Shown here one piece after another: positions 26,488 through 35,130 of a stretch of DNA of 49,563 bases (positions within the stretch are counted from its first letter, which is position 1; every line of letters begins with the position of its first letter). Source of the DNA: Alphaproteobacteria bacterium (GTDB lineage: Bacteria; Pseudomonadota; Alphaproteobacteria; Rhodobacterales; Rhodobacteraceae). The stretch lies in the NCBI GenBank assembly GCA_030433335.1, contig JAUILL010000028.1, positions 1 through 49,563 on the forward strand, written 5' to 3'. The position numbers were made by a program, and so were the translations under genes. The notes below the pieces were generated by a model that did no database searches, was not told the DNA's origin, and worked only from the letters and a program-made list of their open reading frames with translations.

Positions 26488-26649
26488 TGGCAGGCTCCTT
26501 AGCAAGTATCGGTCTGTTTCAAAACTTGCGGGGTTTTAGCCCGATATTCGATCACTGTGAACGGGAAATACACATGTTTGATACGGCTGACTGGCAAACG
26601 CGTGCTGAAACACTTAGCTCTTAAAGAACAGATCCCTATCGGAGCCATT

Positions 26650-27462
26650 ATGAAAGACCATCGACAGAACCCGCTGCCCGACGCCGAACGTGACATCCGC
26701 CTGGCCGAAGGCGTGCCCCGCACACCGCAAACTCTGTCCCCCTCGTACCAGTTGGCCTTCCACGATCTGGACTTCCTGAAGCAGGATGAGCTGCGCCCCG
26801 TTCGGTTGCAGTTGGAACTTCTGAAGCCCGAGCTGATCCTGAATAAACAGAATGTGCAGTCGACCGTCGTAATGTTTGGCGGCGCCCGTATCCCCAGCCC
26901 CGAGCGCCGCGATATGGCCCGCAGCCCCGCGATGGCAGAGCTGTCGCACTACTACGACGAAGCCCGCGAATTCGCCCGCCTGATGACTGAAGAGTCGCTG
27001 AAAACCGGCGGGACCGAGAATGTCGTTGCCACAGGCGGCGGCCCCGGTGTGATGGAAGCAGGCAACCTAGGTGCGATTGATGCAGGCGGCCGCTCCATCG
27101 GCTTCAACATCGTTCTGCCCCACGAGCAAGCTCCGAACCCGTATGTGACGCCAGAGCTCAGCTTCAACTTCCACTACTTTGCCATCCGCAAGATGCATTT
27201 CCTCATGCGCGCCCGCGCGATCACCATCTTCCCGGGCGGATTCGGCACCTTGGACGAGCTGTTCGAGACTCTGACCTTGATCCAAACCAAACGGATGAAG
27301 CCTGTGCCGATCCTGCTGTTCGGCCGCGAATTCTGGGAGAGCATCGTAAACTGGGACGCCCTGAAAAACGCAGGCACCATCGCGCCAGAAGATTTGGACC
27401 TGTTCCACTACGTCGAGACCGCGCAAGAGGCGATCGACCTGATCAAAGCCTCCGAGGCTTAG
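26650..27462 (+). CDS. LOG family (cytokinin riboside phosphate phosphoribohydrolase-like) protein
   Basis: 270 residues from ATG 26650 with CGGAG upstream. The Rossmann-like LOG fold is shown by VVMFGGARIPSP, the phosphate-binding ATGGGPGVMEAGNLGA and the signature FPGGFGTLDELFETLT. Small LOG proteins are about 180-200 residues; this one has an extra N-terminal region of about 70 residues and belongs to the larger subgroup common in alphaproteobacteria. LOG enzymes cleave nucleoside 5'-monophosphates to base and ribose phosphate; the bacterial role is often nucleotide salvage. Divergent from dapD. Confidence 0.87.
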   Translation: MKDHRQNPLPDAERDIRLAEGVPRTPQTLSPSYQLAFHDLDFLKQDELRPVRLQLELLKPELILNKQNVQSTVVMFGGARIPSPERRDMARSPAMAELSHYYDEAREFARLMTEESLKTGGTENVVATGGGPGVMEAGNLGAIDAGGRSIGFNIVLPHEQAPNPYVTPELSFNFHYFAIRKMHFLMRARAITIFPGGFGTLDELFETLTLIQTKRMKPVPILLFGREFWESIVNWDALKNAGTIAPEDLDLFHYVETAQEAIDLIKASEA

Positions 27463-27510
27463 GGACAGCATACAGTTCCCGCTCGCCAGAGATCGCGGCA
27501 CCCTGACGTG

Positions 27511-27535
27511 TCGCCTCCGGCGAGGGGGTATTTTT
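27511..27535 (+). terminator. Hairpin and T tract after the LOG-family gene
   Basis: A short TCGCC-TCC-GGCGA hairpin is followed by GGGGGTATTTTT. The motif resembles a recurrent intergenic terminator-like element that I recall from Rhodobacteraceae genomes. Confidence 0.55.
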
Positions 27536-27564
27536 GCCAAGAAAGAGGCTGCTGATCCAGAAAT

Positions 27565-27590
27565 AGAGTGTGCGGCCTTGGCCGCACTCC
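27565..27590 (-). terminator. Weak hairpin after hemC
   Basis: GTGCGGCC and GGCCGCAC pair around a tight loop, seven bases after the hemC stop on the minus strand. The following sequence is T-rich but interrupted, so termination is uncertain. Confidence 0.4.
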
Positions 27591-27596
27591 GCTGGA

Positions 27597-28556
27597 TTAC
27601 GATTTGAAGTCGAAGAAGCCTTCGCCCGCGCGTTCAAGCAACCGTGCGGCCATGTCGGCCCCCAGTTTGGCGGCTTCGGCTGCGGGTGCGGTGGCATCGT
27701 CGGTCAGGCTTTCCGATCCATCAGGGCGCAGGACTTCGGCGCGCAGGCGGACCATGCCATCCTTCAATTCAGCCAGACCTGCGATGGGTGTCTCGCACGA
27801 TCCGTCCAGACCGGCCAAGAGCGTCCGCTCTGCCGCCATTAGCACGGCGGTGTCGGCATGGTGGATCGCAGCCAGCATGTGGCCTGCCATGTCGTCATCT
27901 GCGCGGCGTTCGATGCAGATAGTACCTTGGGCGATTGCGGGCAGCATGTCCTCTTCGGAAATCGGCGAGGTCGCGACGCTGTCCATCCCCAGACGGTTCA
28001 GGCCCGCCATCGCAAGGAAAGTGCAATCGGCCACGCCATCCGCCAGTTTTTTCAGGCGTGTCTGCACGTTGCCGCGGAATTCCACGACGGTCAGATCGGG
28101 GCGCTTGTGCAAGAGCTGCGCACGGCGGCGCAGGCTCGATGTCCCGACAACCGCGCCAGAGGGCAGGTCCGCGATACTGTTCACGTTTGACGAAATGAAC
28201 GCGTCGCGGTGATCTTCGCGTGGCAAGAAGCAGTCGACGATCAGACCTTCGGGCTGCAGAACCGGCATGTCCTTGGTCGAGTGGACGGCGATGTCGATGC
28301 CGCCAGACAGCATGGCTTCTTCGATCTCTTTGGTGAACAGACCCTTGTTGCCGATCTCTTTCAGCGGGCGGTCCGCGTCGATCATGGCGCGGTTGTCACC
28401 GGTCGTCTTGATCACCACGATCTCGAACGCTGCCTCGGGCAGATCGAATGCGGCCATCAGGCGGGCGCGGGTTTCTACGGCTTGCGCCAGCGCGAGCGGG
28501 CTGCCTCGGGTGCCGATTTTGAGCGGCTGATCGGGGGTCGGAAGCATCTGTGTCAT
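27597..28556 (-). CDS. hemC: Porphobilinogen deaminase (hydroxymethylbilane synthase)
   Basis: 319 residues from ATG 28556. It condenses four porphobilinogen units into hydroxymethylbilane in haem synthesis. Family segments are all present: KIGTRGSPLALAQ, the Arg-rich VGTSSLRRRAQLLHKRPDL, EFRGNVQTRLKKL, the Asp loop STKDMPV, and the dipyrromethane-cofactor Cys in LDGSCETPIAG. A long open frame extends upstream but overlaps hemE and lacks similarity. It is divergent from hemE with about 120 bases between. Confidence 0.96.
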   Translation of the reverse strand: MTQMLPTPDQPLKIGTRGSPLALAQAVETRARLMAAFDLPEAAFEIVVIKTTGDNRAMIDADRPLKEIGNKGLFTKEIEEAMLSGGIDIAVHSTKDMPVLQPEGLIVDCFLPREDHRDAFISSNVNSIADLPSGAVVGTSSLRRRAQLLHKRPDLTVVEFRGNVQTRLKKLADGVADCTFLAMAGLNRLGMDSVATSPISEEDMLPAIAQGTICIERRADDDMAGHMLAAIHHADTAVLMAAERTLLAGLDGSCETPIAGLAELKDGMVRLRAEVLRPDGSESLTDDATAPAAEAAKLGADMAARLLERAGEGFFDFKS

Positions 28557-28679
28557 GGCGCAATCGATAGCTTGCCCTTGATGCCCAACGCAAGCGCGAT
28601 ACGTTGCGCCACACCGCCAAGACCTTGACACAGGGTCGCAGACAAGGGACCAACCTTGCCAAAGAGAACAGAGGACATC

Positions 28680-29714
28680 ATGGCCGAAACCAAACCGCTT
28701 CTGCGTGCCCTGTCGGGCGAGACCCTGCCCACACCGCCGATCTGGATGATGCGTCAGGCGGGCCGCTACCTGCCCGAATACCGCGCCACCCGTGCCGAAG
28801 CCGGCGATTTCCTGTCCCTGTGCTACAACAGCGATCTGGCGACCGAGGTGACGTTGCAGCCGATCCGCCGTTACGGGTTCGACGCGGCTATCCTGTTCGC
28901 CGACATTCTGCTGATCCCCGATGCGCTGGGGGCTGATCTGTGGTTCGTGACCGGCGAAGGCCCGCGTCTGTCCACAATCACAACCGAAGAAGATTTCGCA
29001 AAGCTTAAAGGCGCGGACGACATCCACGACCATTTGGCGCCGATCTACCAGACCGTCAGCAATCTGGCCTCGGCCCTGCCCGAAGAAGTTGCCTTGATCG
29101 GTTTCGCAGGTGCTCCGTGGACCGTCGCGACCTATATGATCGCAGGCCGCGGCACCAAGGACCAAGGTCCAGCGCACGCGTTGATGCAGGAAAACACCCC
29201 CCTGTTCGAAGCGCTGATCGACCGTCTGACCGACTCGACCATTGAATACCTGTCCGCGCAGATCCGTGTTGGCGCTGAGTGTGTGAAGCTGTTCGACAGT
29301 TGGGCCGGATCGCTAAAGGGCGAGGCGTTCGACAAATATGCTCTGGCCCCTGCCAAGAAAATCATCAGCGAAATCAAGGACCGCCACCCCGGTGTGCCCG
29401 TGATCGCCTTCCCGCGTGAAGCGGGCGATAAATACATCGGTTTTGCCAAAGAAACTGGTGCGAACTGTGTGGCGCTGGACAACTCGGTCAGTCCAGAATG
29501 GGCAGCTGAAAATGTGCAGGTCGATGGCTGCGTTCAGGGCAACTTGGCGTCTTCGCACATGGTGACCGGTGGTCAAGCGCTGGTGGATGAGACCCGCCAC
29601 ATCGTGCAGACCTTCAAGAATGGGCCGCACATCTTCAATCTGGGCCACGGGATTACGCCGGATGCGAACCCCGACAACGTCCAGCTGATGATCGACACCG
29701 TCCGCGAAGGCTAA
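28680..29714 (+). CDS. hemE: Uroporphyrinogen decarboxylase
   Basis: 344 residues from ATG 28680, with AGAGGA upstream; an earlier ATG at 28656 is not favoured. It removes four carboxyl groups from uroporphyrinogen III to form coproporphyrinogen III, the substrate of HemF in this window. The signatures [17 protein letters not shown] and [14 protein letters not shown] are complete and the active-site Asp lies in [11 protein letters not shown] kinase gene begins four bases after its stop, so hemE is probably co-transcribed with the amino-sugar genes. Confidence 0.96.
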   Translation: MAETKPLLRALSGETLPTPPIWMMRQAGRYLPEYRATRAEAGDFLSLCYNSDLATEVTLQPIRRYGFDAAILFADILLIPDALGADLWFVTGEGPRLSTITTEEDFAKLKGADDIHDHLAPIYQTVSNLASALPEEVALIGFAGAPWTVATYMIAGRGTKDQGPAHALMQENTPLFEALIDRLTDSTIEYLSAQIRVGAECVKLFDSWAGSLKGEAFDKYALAPAKKIISEIKDRHPGVPVIAFPREAGDKYIGFAKETGANCVALDNSVSPEWAAENVQVDGCVQGNLASSHMVTGGQALVDETRHIVQTFKNGPHIFNLGHGITPDANPDNVQLMIDTVREG

Positions 29715-29718
29715 GGCT

Positions 29719-30555
29719 TTGACTGCGCCGATCCTGATTGCAGTGGACGGCGGAGGCACCGGTTCGCGCTATGCCATGCGGCGTGGCGCGGACACTTTTG
29801 AGGCCGTGTCTGGCCCCGCGAATGTGTCCAGCGATTTTGACGGCGCGCTGGGAAACCTGCGAGAAGGCCTTAGAAAGCTAGGGCTTTCGGCGGGAGAATT
29901 AGCCGAAGCGCGCATCTGCATGGGGCTCGCTGGGGTCTTGAACGACGGAGATGCGGCGCGGGTCGCGGACGCTCTGGCCCTGCCCTTTCTGACAGTCCTT
30001 GATGACCGCGCGATTGCTTTGCGCGGCGCGTTCCATAGCTCTGGCAAAGGCTGCGTCGCAGGGATTGGCACGGGCTCTTACCTTGGCATCCTCGAAGACG
30101 GCAAAGCCCGCTTTGCAGGGGGTTGGGGCCTTGCTTTGGGCGACGAGGCAAGCGGCGCGTGGCTCGGACGAGAGGCATTGCGCGCGGCGCTTTTTGCCTG
30201 CGAAGGTGGCGAAACGTCCCCACTGACAGAGCACCTATTGACGACACCGCCATCGGATTTGATCCGATTGGCCGCACAGGCCGCTCCGCACAGGTTTGGC
30301 CAATTCGCCCCAGAGGTTATCTCCTTCGCGCAACAAGGTGACCAAATTGCTGTCGGGATTTTAGAGACAGGCGCGGCCTATCTAGAAACCGGCTTGCGTC
30401 GTTTAGGTTGGAAAGAGGGTGTGCCGCTGGTTCTGACGGGCGGTCTCGGGCCGATCTATGCGCACTATCTGCCCGCAGAGATGCAGGCGACTCTACAGAA
30501 ACCAGAAGGCTCCGCATTGGAAGGCGCTTTCCTCTACGCGACTGAGATTGAATGA
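29719..30555 (+). CDS. BadF/BadG family ATPase, probable N-acetylglucosamine kinase
   Basis: 278 residues starting at a TTG with GAAGG eight bases upstream; the N-terminus MTAPILIAVDGGGTGSR is as expected for the family. The ASKHA fold is seen in VDGGGTGSRYA (phosphate 1), LDDRAIALRGAF, GIGTGSYLGIL (phosphate 2) and PLVLTGGLGP (adenosine). Neighbouring nagA makes N-acetylglucosamine kinase the most likely activity, supplying GlcNAc-6-phosphate. A role in anhydromuramic acid or glucosamine phosphorylation is an alternative. Its stop overlaps the nagA start by four bases. Confidence 0.83.
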   Translation: MTAPILIAVDGGGTGSRYAMRRGADTFEAVSGPANVSSDFDGALGNLREGLRKLGLSAGELAEARICMGLAGVLNDGDAARVADALALPFLTVLDDRAIALRGAFHSSGKGCVAGIGTGSYLGILEDGKARFAGGWGLALGDEASGAWLGREALRAALFACEGGETSPLTEHLLTTPPSDLIRLAAQAAPHRFGQFAPEVISFAQQGDQIAVGILETGAAYLETGLRRLGWKEGVPLVLTGGLGPIYAHYLPAEMQATLQKPEGSALEGAFLYATEIE

Positions 30556-31661
30556 TTTTATCTGGGGCACGGATTTTCGACGGGGTCAAACTGCACGAGG
30601 GGGTGAGCCTCGCGCATCACCAAGGGCGGATCGCCGGACTGACTGAACGGAAGGGAACCGACTTGGGCGGCGGCATCTTGTGTCCCGGCTATGTCGACCT
30701 GCAGGTGAACGGTGGCGGCGGTGCGATGTTCAACGAAGCACCCACGGTTGAGACCCTGCGGGCGATGGCGGAGGCCCATGAAAAATTGGGGACAACCTCT
30801 ATTCTGCCGACGCTGATCACCGCCCCGATTGAGACCTTTCAGGCTGCCGTCAATGCCATCGCACAGGCGCGCAATGAGGGGATCAAAAGCATTGTAGGGT
30901 TGCACTTGGAGGGCCCCCACCTGAGCCGTGCTGGTGCACATTCCGAAGCGCTCTTGCGGCCGATGACAGAGACCGACGTGGACCTCTATTGCCATGCGGC
31001 ACGGGTGGTGGGCTGCATGAAAATCACCCTGGCACCAGAAATGGCATCTGACAGTCAAATCAGTAGGTTACACGAATCCGGAGTGGTGGTTTCCTTGGGC
31101 CATACCAATGCGTCGTTTGACCGGTGCCGCGTGGCTTCGAAGGCGGGCGCGACGGTGGTGACGCACCTGTTCAACGCGATGACAGGCCTGCATCACCGCG
31201 AACCCGGCTGTGTAGGTGCGGCACTCTCTGATCCTCGGCTTTCGGCTGGGTTGATCGCGGACAACGAGCATGTGCATCCGGGCCTTTTGGCGATGGTATG
31301 GCGGGCCAAGGCGGGCACGGACCGGCTGTTTCTGGTGAGCGATGCCATGGCGGTCGCGGGCACGAGCCAAACCGAATTTATCCTTAATGGACGTAGGGTT
31401 ATCCGAAATCAGGGGCGCTTAACCTTGGCGGACGGGACCCTTGCGGGGGCCGATTTGAACCTGACAGCGGCGGTGCGGAATATGGCTGCGGCGGGCGTGC
31501 CTTTGACCGATGCATTGGCTATGGCGACGCGCATTCCCGCGGACATTATCGGGCGCGATGATCTGGGCCGGATCGAGATGGGAGGCCCAGCCGATCTGAT
31601 CCATCTGAGCGACGATCTGACCTTGCAAGGCGTCTGGCGGGGCGGCGTGAAAATCGTCTGA
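30552..31661 (+). CDS. nagA: N-acetylglucosamine-6-phosphate deacetylase
   Basis: 369 residues. It deacetylates GlcNAc-6-phosphate to glucosamine-6-phosphate in the cytosol. The amidohydrolase features are present: GYVDLQVNGGGGAMFNE, metal-binding Glu in HLEGPHLSRAGAH, His in LGHTNASFD and THLFNAMTGLHHREPG, and the catalytic Asp in LVSDAMAVAG. It starts within the stop of the kinase gene (ATGA), which indicates coupled synthesis and a joint path for GlcNAc from chitin or murein. An 11-bp stem-loop follows. Confidence 0.95.
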   Translation: MILSGARIFDGVKLHEGVSLAHHQGRIAGLTERKGTDLGGGILCPGYVDLQVNGGGGAMFNEAPTVETLRAMAEAHEKLGTTSILPTLITAPIETFQAAVNAIAQARNEGIKSIVGLHLEGPHLSRAGAHSEALLRPMTETDVDLYCHAARVVGCMKITLAPEMASDSQISRLHESGVVVSLGHTNASFDRCRVASKAGATVVTHLFNAMTGLHHREPGCVGAALSDPRLSAGLIADNEHVHPGLLAMVWRAKAGTDRLFLVSDAMAVAGTSQTEFILNGRRVIRNQGRLTLADGTLAGADLNLTAAVRNMAAAGVPLTDALAMATRIPADIIGRDDLGRIEMGGPADLIHLSDDLTLQGVWRGGVKIV

Positions 31662-31693
31662 TTTCCCTGAAAAAAGGGGCTGGTTCGCGTATG

Positions 31694-31724
31694 GCTGACG
31701 TATGGCTCGCGTACATACGTCAGC
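31694..31724. repeat. Perfect 11-bp inverted repeat between nagA and hemF
   Basis: GCTGACGTATG and CATACGTCAGC pair perfectly around a nine-base loop, between two convergent genes. There is no T tract on either side, so if it stops transcription it does so without the usual signal. The segment also contains a partly repeated GTATGGCT. Confidence 0.7.
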
Positions 31725-31739
31725 GCGTGACGAAATCGC

Positions 31740-32633
31740 TTAGACCCACTTGGCCAGAGGCGGCAGGCTCATCAAAACGGCGTTCGCGTCGTGGCCGGTT
31801 TCGAGGCCGAATTTCGTCCCCCGATCATAGACCAGATTGTATTCCGCATAGAGCCCGCGGTGCACCAGTTGGGTGTCCTTGTCCGGGTCGGTCCATTCGG
31901 TGTCGCGGCGCTTTTCCACCAGCGGCAGGTAGGCGGGCAAGAAGGCCTTGCCGATGTCTTGGGTCAGAGTGAAATCTGATTCCCAGTCGCCGCTGCATTG
32001 GTCGTCCATGAAGATACCGCCAACACCCCGTGCGCGCTTACGGTGGGTGACGTAGAAATATTCGTCCGCCCATTCCTTGAGTTTGGGGTACCAGTCGGCG
32101 CCATGGGGGTCGAGGTGCGCCTTTTGGGTGTCGTGGAAATGCTGGGTGTCTTCGGCGTACTCGATGCAGGGATTCAGGTCCGATCCGCCGCCAAACCACC
32201 ACGCATGGGGCGTCCAGAACATGCGGGTGTTCATGTGAACCGCAGGGGCGTGCGGGTTCTGCATGTGCGCGACCAAGGAAATGCCCGAAGCCCAGAAGCG
32301 TGGGTCCTCTTTCATGCCGGGAATGCCTTTGCGGGCGGCCATCGCCATCTGCGCACGCTCGCCCAAGGTGCCGTAAACAGTCGAGATATTCACGCCGACC
32401 TTTTCAAAGACGCGGCCGCCGCGCATGACGGACATCAGGCCGCCACCGGCGTCAGAGCCATCGTCTGCGGTGCGCGAGGTCGGGGTTACTTCGAACCGGC
32501 CCGCGGGCATGCTGTCCGAAAGGGGGCCTGTATGACTGTCCTCGAGCCCCTCGAAAGCGGCGACGATCTGGTCGCGCAGCTCCTTGAACCACGCGGATGC
32601 ACGTTCGCGTTCGGTGACGAGTTCTTCGGTCAT
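31740..32633 (-). CDS. hemF: Aerobic coproporphyrinogen III oxidase
   Basis: 297 residues. It uses O2 to convert coproporphyrinogen III to protoporphyrinogen IX. Family blocks are complete: GGGLMSVMRGGRVFEKVGVNIS, HMNTRMFWTPHAWWFGGGSDLNP, CIEYAEDTQHFHDTQK, GVGGIFMDD, and GRLYAEYNLVYDRGTKFGLETG-like GLYAEYNLVYDRGTKFGLETGHD. The start ATG follows GGAGGG. It is convergent with nagA and divergent from the DUF3047 gene. Together with hemC and hemE it covers three steps of the same pathway within 5 kb. Confidence 0.96.
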   Translation of the reverse strand: MTEELVTERERASAWFKELRDQIVAAFEGLEDSHTGPLSDSMPAGRFEVTPTSRTADDGSDAGGGLMSVMRGGRVFEKVGVNISTVYGTLGERAQMAMAARKGIPGMKEDPRFWASGISLVAHMQNPHAPAVHMNTRMFWTPHAWWFGGGSDLNPCIEYAEDTQHFHDTQKAHLDPHGADWYPKLKEWADEYFYVTHRKRARGVGGIFMDDQCSGDWESDFTLTQDIGKAFLPAYLPLVEKRRDTEWTDPDKDTQLVHRGLYAEYNLVYDRGTKFGLETGHDANAVLMSLPPLAKWV

Positions 32634-32769
32634 AGGGCCCTCCGTTCGTTCGATGGCAAAGGGCTAGCAGGTGGACGGGAGACTGACCAGAGGGACGCGA
32701 TGCGACCCGTTACGCAAATGTGATAGAGATGGCGCAAGACACTGCAAATTCCCAACGTATATTGGCGAT

Positions 32770-33432
32770 ATGACCCGATTCATTTGTTCAATTTTGTCTT
32801 GTGCCCTGATGGCTGCCGCAACTTTTGCTGGCGCCTCTGTTCCCTTTGACGGGGATTGGAAGGAACAACGCTTTTCGCTGTTCGCTTCCAATGAATTTTT
32901 GCAACGCGGAAATGCGGTGGATGTCGCATCCGACGGGACGGTTTCGCTGCTGTGGCAGCGGGTCCCGACCTATGATCGCGATACGATTCAGGCCAGCTGG
33001 TCGTGGGAGGTGACAGAATCTGTGCCTCCGACCGACCTGACCCAGAAGGGCGGCGACGACCGGAACCTGTCCCTGTACTTTGTCTTTTTGCCGGATGATC
33101 TGGTCGCTGAGGCCGAGGAGCGGGGCATTCGCTGGATGATGAAGCAGACCGCTGTTCGGGTGCTGCTCTATACTTGGGGCGGGCGCGACGAGGATGTGGG
33201 GCTGATCGCGGCTTCGCCCTATATGAACAATCAGGGGGCGATGTTCGTGAAACGCGCGGCGGGCTCGGGCAAGTATTCCGAAGAGGTCGATTTGCGCAGC
33301 GATTATGCGCGGGCCTTTGGCGGAGATGCGGGATCGCTGGTGGGGATTGCCCTCTCGGCGGACAGTGACGACACCCAGACCCATGTGCGGGCGACGCTAT
33401 CTGATCTGGCGCTGGTTGGTCCCTCGAATTGA
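32770..33432 (+). CDS. DUF3047 family exported protein
   Basis: 220 residues from ATG 32770. A signal peptide of about 20 residues (ICSILSCALMAAATFAGAS) predicts export. The mature part matches the DUF3047 pattern: DWKEQRFSLFASNEF, SLLWQRVP, ASWSWEVTESVPPTDLTQKGGDDRNLSLYFVFL. The fold resembles a beta-sandwich, and the function is unknown. Upstream codons to 32671 lack similarity and are not used. Divergent from hemF. Confidence 0.85.
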   Translation: MTRFICSILSCALMAAATFAGASVPFDGDWKEQRFSLFASNEFLQRGNAVDVASDGTVSLLWQRVPTYDRDTIQASWSWEVTESVPPTDLTQKGGDDRNLSLYFVFLPDDLVAEAEERGIRWMMKQTAVRVLLYTWGGRDEDVGLIAASPYMNNQGAMFVKRAAGSGKYSEEVDLRSDYARAFGGDAGSLVGIALSADSDDTQTHVRATLSDLALVGPSN

Positions 33433-33617
33433 CGGGGTGCTGCGCTGCAGCTAAAGATGAGTGGCCGAAAAATGTAGGACCGGTTCGGTTATCCCGGTCA
33501 CTGCGACATGCAGGATTTAGTCAGGGCGTGCTCTGAACCCGCGGCATCCAACCCAAACCTTTGGGGGATGCCTACCTGTGTGAAAGCGGCTCCCCCTCTT
33601 TGTTCAAAGAGGACGTT

Positions 33618-33851
33618 ATGCAACCCAAGAAAATGATCATCGTCGCGCAGTTCTTTATCTCCGGCATGATGGCGCTGTTCATGTCCGGTGTGATGAGCGT
33701 AATCCACATGGGATTTAGTCAGGCGTGGCTGGCCCAGTGGGGACCGAACTTTCTGACCGCGTGGCCGATTGCCTTTGTGGCGAGTATGGTGGTGGGGCCG
33801 ATCGGCTTTGCCCTGGCGCGCAAGGTTCTGCGCGAAGAGGTCGTCGTCTGA
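33618..33851 (+). CDS. DUF2798 family small membrane protein
   Basis: 77 residues from ATG 33618, with GAGGA at proper distance. Two hydrophobic segments, about residues 6-29 and 47-67, are separated by a short loop (GFSQAWLAQWGPNFLTAW), as in DUF2798 proteins. N-terminus is basic (QPKKM). Function is unknown. The 185 bases before it contain only a small GACCGG/CCGGTC hairpin at 33478-33499. Confidence 0.8.
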   Translation: MQPKKMIIVAQFFISGMMALFMSGVMSVIHMGFSQAWLAQWGPNFLTAWPIAFVASMVVGPIGFALARKVLREEVVV

Positions 33852-33914
33852 TCTGTGATTTGCCCCTTGTCCCGCGGGATGGGTATAAGGGGCGCAATCC
33901 ACAGGAGACCCGTG

Positions 33915-34283
33915 ATGTTCCGATACACTCTGCCCTTATTGCTGGTGCTGGCCGCCTGCGCGACCCCCCGCGAGAAATGCTTGTCAGATGCGTCCGAGGA
34001 TCTGCGGATTCTGGATTCGCTGATTGCAGAGCAGCGGGTGGTGGTGAACCGCGGGTTCCGGATGGATCAGACGCTAGAGTCCCGCAGCCGTGTGCAGTTC
34101 TGTGCGGGCACGGGGGGGAATATCTCGATGCGGCTGTGCAATGGGCGCAATCTGCGGACGGTCGAGCGGCCTGTGGCCGTGGATATCCCGACCGAACAGC
34201 GCAAGCTGGATCAGCTGCTGTCGCGCAGGGATGCTTTGGCGAGCCAGACGGCGCAGGCGCAGGCGTTCTGCCCGCCCGCGTGA
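33915..34283 (+). CDS. Hypothetical lipoprotein
   Basis: 122 residues from ATG 33915 with AGGAGA upstream. The N-terminus FRYTLPLLLVLAACATP is a lipoprotein signal with lipobox LAAC. The mature part has a helical segment (EDLRILDSLIAEQRVVVNRG), three further cysteines plus one near the end (EKCLSD, QFCAG, RLCNG, AFCPP), and a coiled-coil-like stretch (TEQRKLDQLLSRRDALASQT). The four mature cysteines suggest disulfides. Family not recognised. Convergent with the SDR gene with seven bases between. Confidence 0.8.
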   Translation: MFRYTLPLLLVLAACATPREKCLSDASEDLRILDSLIAEQRVVVNRGFRMDQTLESRSRVQFCAGTGGNISMRLCNGRNLRTVERPVAVDIPTEQRKLDQLLSRRDALASQTAQAQAFCPPA

Positions 34284-34290
34284 TCGGGAA

Positions 34291-35100
34291 TTAGTGCGCA
34301 GGGGCGGCGACGGTATCCAGCAAGGTACGGCCGCCATCGACGGTGACGATCTGACCGGTCATGAAGCTGGCCGCATCCGAGACAAGGAAGTGCACAGCCT
34401 CGGCCACCTCTGTCGGGCTGGCGATGCGGCCCATCGGGGTGTGGCTTTCGATGTCGTTGCGGAAGTCGCGGTTGTCCTTGAGCGTGTCCTTCAGTGAACA
34501 ACTCATGACGCTGCCAAAGGCCAATGCGTTCACGCGGATACGGTTCGCCGCAAGGGCCACCGCCATGGATCGGGTCATCTGGTCCAACGCCGCGGCACTC
34601 ACCGAAAACGCCAGAAGATCGGGGTGGGTGCGGGTTGCCAGAATGGACGACAGGTTCACGATTGCGCCGGCAGAGTCGCCGTCGTTGCCGTCTTTTTCGG
34701 CCTGCTTGATCATACGTTTGGCGACCATTTGGGTCATGCGCAGACTGGTCAGCATGTTCTGCTGGAGCAGCTGCTCGACCGCGTCATCCTCGGCGTTCAG
34801 GGGGTCCGAGGTGAGGACCTGACGCGAGGCGTTCACCAAGATATCCACGCGGTCAAAGGCGTCGATGGTGGCGGACAGCAGGTTCGCTTGGGTCAGGCGT
34901 TCGCGCAGGTCGCCCGCAAAGAACTGGATGTTATCCTCTTTCTTGGCCATATCGCCGACTTCGGCCTTCAGCTGCGTTTCGTCCATGTCGGCGAACATGA
35001 CGTTCGCGCCTTTGTTGGCGAAATGGCGGCCGATGGCCAAGCCGATGCCGTTGGCCGATCCTGTCACGATCGCCGTCTTGCCTTGGATAGAAAAACCCAT
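34291..35100 (-). CDS. SDR family protein lacking the catalytic Tyr/Lys
   Basis: 269 residues with a classical SDR fold. The dinucleotide site [12 protein letters not shown] and the strand-4 segment DILVNAS are present, and the Ser of the active site lies in IVNLSSILA. The next motif should be YxxxK but reads [11 protein letters not shown]: Phe stands for Tyr and Ala for Lys. The C-terminal half is otherwise well preserved ([32 protein letters not shown]). It may bind a cofactor without catalysis, or use another mechanism. It is followed on the minus strand by nothing close; an RsmC-like gene is about 30 bases upstream. Confidence 0.88.
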   Translation of the reverse strand: MGFSIQGKTAIVTGSANGIGLAIGRHFANKGANVMFADMDETQLKAEVGDMAKKEDNIQFFAGDLRERLTQANLLSATIDAFDRVDILVNASRQVLTSDPLNAEDDAVEQLLQQNMLTSLRMTQMVAKRMIKQAEKDGNDGDSAGAIVNLSSILATRTHPDLLAFSVSAAALDQMTRSMAVALAANRIRVNALAFGSVMSCSLKDTLKDNRDFRNDIESHTPMGRIASPTEVAEAVHFLVSDAASFMTGQIVTVDGGRTLLDTVAAPAH

Positions 35101-35130
35101 AGCTCGAAACCTCTTGGTAAATCCGCTGCG

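Noticed and set aside
28620..28640. Second FNR box (TTGACACAGGGTCGC) upstream of hemE
   Set aside because: The right half-site is degenerate and the spacing is shifted by one base compared with the ccoG box.
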